From JAWXCB01 sp034440455 (lineage in GTDB: Bacteria > Bacteroidota > Bacteroidia > Chitinophagales > CAIOSU01): a stretch of 64,000 nt of DNA. Location: assembly GCA_034440455.1 (NCBI GenBank), contig JAWXCB010000031.1, positions 1-64,000 on the forward strand, given 5' to 3'. Numbering within the stretch: the first letter of the stretch is position 1; every line of letters starts with the position of its first letter. Of the stretch, positions 63,877 to 64,000 are shown piece after piece. Under the pieces are notes generated by a model that saw nothing but the letters and a program-made list of their open reading frames with translations, made no database searches and was not told where the DNA came from. The translations under genes and the position numbers were made by a program.

Positions 63877-64000
63877 ATTATCATTTTTTCAGAACTGCCC
63901 GGAAGAAAGCGTTTTTATTAAATAATTTCTGCCGTAAAAATAGATGCCGCTATCCTGAGTTTATTTCACACTTTGCCAAAAAAAGGCAAGTTGACATTAA

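Noticed and set aside
63972..63990. Hairpin TTGCC-A7-GGCAA at the right edge
   Set aside because: The stem is only 5 bp with an A-run loop, and the gene it might terminate is outside the window.

Overview
The window looks like chromosomal DNA of a member of the Bacteroidota, probably an uncultured lineage near Chitinophagales or Saprospiria (rank inferred). The evidence is two secreted proteins with C-terminal type IX secretion (T9SS) sorting domains, giant surface proteins built from HYR, Ig-like, CUB and LamG modules, SusD-free UnbV/FG-GAP lipoproteins, a mutL-rhomboid-rhomboid-EEP gene row, little Shine-Dalgarno sequence before starts, and moderate G+C. There is no rRNA, CRISPR array, prophage or transposase gene. 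One tRNA, tRNA-Arg(TCT), is present.

Layout. 1-10347 (-): the N-terminal 3449 codons of a giant HYR-repeat surface protein whose C-terminus lies beyond the window. 10571-12375 (-): a small HTH-like protein and an SGNH-type protein. 12422-22358: a redox and surface locus with two large UnbV/FG-GAP lipoproteins (one per strand), a membrane-anchored di-haem cytochrome c peroxidase and a vanadium haloperoxidase-type lipoprotein. 22507-28171: tRNA-Arg and housekeeping genes (ung, sterol desaturase family, rmuC, aroE, a TPR protein). 28283-33473 (+): an M1 peptidase with a probable outer-membrane barrel tail, a toxin-antitoxin pair and an ALDH7-like dehydrogenase. 33481-42601: a surface-glycan region with a frameshifted Wzx-like flippase, an acyltransferase, a LamG/T9SS protein, a methyltransferase, and a tight four-gene operon (PhyH oxygenase, radical SAM/SPASM, pyruvyl transferase, GT4) joined by ATGA overlaps. 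42684-47747 (-): cysS, a glutaminyl cyclase-like lipoprotein and a YfhO protein. 47897-56214: a Y-family polymerase (+), then on the minus strand M23 peptidase, bcp, mutL, two rhomboids and an EEP protein. 56244-63788 (-): a complete 2514-residue LamG/CUB/Ig-repeat protein with a T9SS tail.

Intergenic DNA carries a second layer of structure. There are six copies of a palindromic GACTCCC...GGGGTGAGG repeat, two of them inside larger MITE-like inverted repeats. There is also a CCTGTCAT...ATGACAGG element and several short-period word repeats. Two of these repeats have entered coding sequence between a start codon and a signal peptide (M28 and M23 peptidase genes).

The most interesting candidates for further work are the coupled PhyH/radical SAM/pyruvyl transferase/GT4 operon, the UnbV-peroxidase-haloperoxidase locus, and the nested intergenic elements.
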